Of a stretch of DNA of 64,000 bases, positions 60,951 to 64,000 are shown one piece after another (the first letter of the stretch is position 1; every line of letters starts with the position of its first letter). A program made the position numbers and the translations under genes. The notes under the pieces were generated by a model. It saw only the letters and a program-made list of their open reading frames with translations. It searched no databases and was not told the DNA's origin. Source of the stretch: Andrena cerasifolii (lineage: Eukaryota > Arthropoda > Insecta > Hymenoptera > Andrenidae); the NCBI RefSeq assembly GCF_050908995.1, contig NC_135120.1:8135433-8199432 (forward strand), written 5' to 3'.

Positions 60951-63900
60951 CATATTTCAGCATAAAATTTAATTCCCCTGTATTTCTATGCTGCTCGATG
61001 ACGAAGGTGTACGCTCGCGTAACAAGCGCCGGCGCGTGTAACGGCTCGTACCGCGTCCAACTATCGAAATCTATTACACGGAAAAATGACAGGGCTGATA
61101 ATAAACCGCGTACAGCGCGCGCCTTCGTGTCCGAGCGATCGATCGTAATGCAGGAAATATTTTTAGGCGAATTCTATGCTGACGGTTTCGCATCTGGACG
61201 GTAAAAGCGTTGATTTGAATACGTTATACAGTAGGTTCAATGAAACGTGGTCGTATAACTGCAGAGGAGAGTTCAGCGTACAAAAGAAAATTATTTACAG
61301 GCAGTCCTTCTGATTTAACGCAATGGCTCGCTGCCTGCCGCTGAACACATTTATAGCGTGGTGTAAATCAATTTAATCCGTCGTCTTAATGTAAGCAGTA
61401 TGTAAAAACGAACGGCAACTGGTAAACAAGATTTTGCATCACAAGCTTCTGTGCGAATTTTGTCTAATACTTCCATGTGCCGTATTCACCTCTGAAATGT
61501 ACTCATCGAGATCACTGGTCGTAACCCCATTTTCTAAATATCTTTGTCACAATTAAAAGCGGAGGAACTCTTTCACGGCGATGCTGAAGATGCGGATCTA
61601 TCCACGGATCGTAGATTTCGAAGGCGCAGCTTTATTTTCGCGCATTATGTTGTAACACGACGGGAGGCGGTTCCCGGGTTGACCTGAATTCATTTTTAAG
61701 TGCTTAACAGAGTATAACGAGTGCACGCGCTTCACCCTCGTTCGACGGGAGGCTTCCCTCTCGCGCCTAAAGCCCAGAACTCCATCCCCCCCAAAACCAA
61801 GTAATCGGTGAACCGTGCTCGGGTATCCTCTCACGCGTCAGCAATTCACCTCAAAGATGAATGGGAAAGAAGAGGGGAGAAGAGGGTGGGAGGATCAGTT
61901 CGTTAGCGATTATTTTTATCGCCGTATCGAGCCTCTGCATCGCGCTGACGATTTTGAAATTTTCCAGCCAGCAGACTGATTTTACCTGACTCGGGAATTT
62001 TTTCTATCCACACTGATTTTACTAAATATTTCATCAAATATATGTCTCGCGCATTCTACCAGCAAACAACTAGCACCGCCAAGTGAATATGTTCGCAAAC
62101 AGCCAGTCGATATATCGCGTGGAAGTCGAATCGATCCACCAGCCACTATCTTAACCGCCCATCGCATCCTCTTCTCGAATCCCGACGCAAGACAGCGGAA
62201 TACATTGCGAGCAGCGCGCCGATCGGTCATCACGAGCAGATTCGATCGGTTAACGAGCCGCTTCCCGCGGCAGCGATAGGATTTCAAGCGGAATCTAAAT
62301 TCCAGCGTGGAAAATGGGAGTGTCGGTGGAAAAGGAGAAGACACTGCGTCGCGTGACGCCGCGCTTAGCGAGGCCTGCATCGCGATATCCGAGCGTTGCG
62401 CTCGCGGGGGGATTAATGACAGAAAATATCTGACGATAACACGGAATCACGGATCAGTGACTCTTTCCACCGATCTCTAATATAATTCCACAGCAATTGG
62501 GAGGTCCGAAGCACACTGTAGCTTGCCTACGTTTCTGAAACGAAACGCTCGACCGCAGCGTATTCTCAACGTTCGAGAAGCCAGAACGGAGGGCAACGAG
62601 GGCCATCAAACCACTCGAACATCGGCCAATTAATCGAAGGTAAAGTGACTGGACAACATCGACTGGCAATTTCCCTGGTTCCACGGCGTTTAACTCGAAC
62701 AGGGCGCAATTAAACGGGATACTTGAAGAACGTCACGCGCTATAATCCCCGGGCTGGCGTCGAACGCGATAAACCCCCGATGGACGTTTCAGGTGGGCCG
62801 CGACACGCAGTTTTCCAGGGATTTATGAAGCGGGGTGCACGAAGACCGTGCAGGACGTTAGCGACGTATCGCGGACCGCATCCATTACGACGCACTTCCA
62901 TCGCGCGGCGTGTGCACGTCCCAGAGTCATATACATTTGAATAACGCCGCCAAGCATCGATACGGGCGCCGAACCGCGCTACGCGACGCACAGTCAATCT
63001 CTGTGATTTACGTTTATCCTTACTTATCGTTAATCGCCGGCCCCGCAATGCCCGTGCTCTGTCGCTGCCCATTGAGGGGCATCCGCGTCCCTGGCTCGTT
63101 TAAATAGGCCACCCTTTAGATCCCCATTATCCGTACCTGGAAACAGAACGAGCACAGAATTAGATCGAGTTTATATCGGAGTCTCTGCGCACGCAAAGTG
63201 CGTTTGATTCTCGGACACCAGCCGCATTCACACAACGAAAGAGCTGACCCCTTCTAGGCGCTCGCTAGATCTTCCCCGCGCAGCGTGCGAAGGAGAGATC
63301 AGCTGTTTCACCGCGCGAGTGCGGCTGGTCTCCGGGAATCAAGGGAAGTCTGTGTATAGGGGACGTGAAATTGATTGGCGACAAATTTCTATAAGCCTCA
63401 TGGAAGAAAGCACCAGTGGTCGAGGCGCGAGCGTTAACAAGCAACGATCGCTCCCGCGAGATTCGTATCAGTGGGTATATAAGAGATTAGCATGAGCCGC
63501 GGCGCGTTATGATGCACGCGCGAACATTCGACGCGGCTGTTCGTAAATCGATTTCGAGCGGCGCGGCGGCGGCGCTGGGCTCGTCCCGGTGCAATCCGAA
63601 TCAACGATAACCGGGCCGTGGCTCGGCACTCCTAGCATTAAGATTAATTACGGTGTACACGGATCCTCGCGTGTCGATAGAAACGCGAGTTTGATAAACC
63701 GGCGGGCCGTGTGAAAATTAATTCGAGCCGACTATCTGGCAAGTGATCGCAATTACGAAACTGATACCGCGGCCGCGGAGATTGCGGACGATACCGAAAA
63801 TGACATACAACGGCGCGCGCCGTTCATTATAACCAGCAGCGGTTCGTCGCGACGCTGCAGCGCGTGGTAACAACGCGGTGCACCTGCGCCGCTCAAGAAG

Positions 63901-64000
63901 CCCCCAGCTGTTATCGTTTTTATTTAAACAACCATCGATAAGCGCCCCCGAGCGCGATAGGGACTATCGTGGACTAATCAGAGATCCCTTGTACGAAGGC
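60951..64000. other. GC-rich non-coding DNA, no gene recognised
   Basis: No domain-bearing frame. A TATA-like GTATATAAGAG lies at 63475-63485 on the plus strand, but without other promoter evidence I do not call it. Confidence 0.4.

Noticed and set aside
63475..63485. TATA-like GTATATAAGAG, plus strand
   Set aside because: Isolated match; no initiator, transcript or downstream gene supports a promoter.
1..64000. tRNA, rRNA, microRNA and CRISPR signals
   Set aside because: No cloverleaf B-box context, no rRNA blocks, no recognised mature microRNA sequence and no regularly spaced repeats were seen; a covariance-model search would be decisive.

Overview
This window is nuclear DNA of an arthropod, most likely an insect. 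A hymenopteran (ant, bee or wasp) is my best guess, but the sequence does not prove it. It is not bacterial: there are no operons and no dense coding, and there is a clear eukaryotic splice acceptor. It also holds many short inverted-repeat DNA transposons, a LINE tail ending in a TAA repeat, and one exon of a metazoan cadherin.

The only host gene I can support lies at the extreme left end on the minus strand. Positions 1-490 encode the signal peptide and the first cadherin repeat of a Fat-like cadherin (FAT1/2/3 type; kugelei/fat2 of flies). The exon starts at a splice acceptor near 608, carries about 117 bases of 5' UTR, and runs off the window at position 1. The remaining 63 kb therefore lies upstream of the start codon. 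It is probably a very long 5' intron and/or 5' intergenic DNA. I found no second gene, tRNA, rRNA or CRISPR array.

From 608 to 64000 the background is GC-balanced, non-coding and mostly unrecognisable. AT-rich islands interrupt it, and nearly all of them can be resolved into mobile elements. (1) Pogo/Tc1-mariner-like elements have GGG-type termini and TA target duplications at 14534-15866, 19319-20549, 25446-26373 (a right-half copy lies at 54029-54532), 35377-35612, 36742-38317 (with 37742-37981 nested inside) and 45388-46386. The last is nested in 45019-46443. Several keep decayed pieces of a C-terminal transposase zinc finger. (2) Elements with TTAA target sites and GGGG ends lie at 11280-12145, 43161-43886, 49682-49863 and probably 28107-28887. 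(3) A palindromic Tc1-type MITE lies at 49871-50377, with a related half copy from 28274. (4) A hAT-type element with 8-bp duplications lies at 17410-18083. (5) Two LINE fragments (14625-15150 plus, 38063-38262 minus) share the same 3' terminal motif. (6) Unclassified inverted repeats lie at 1149-1323, 1894-2736, 24332-24962 and 51910-52261.

The most interesting structure is the pogo-like set. Each family carries its own private word in its terminal repeats, and the same word recurs several times inside the element. These words look like family-specific transposase binding sites. One nested pair also sits next to a tandem repeat that preserves the uninterrupted target site, so the insertion event can be read directly.
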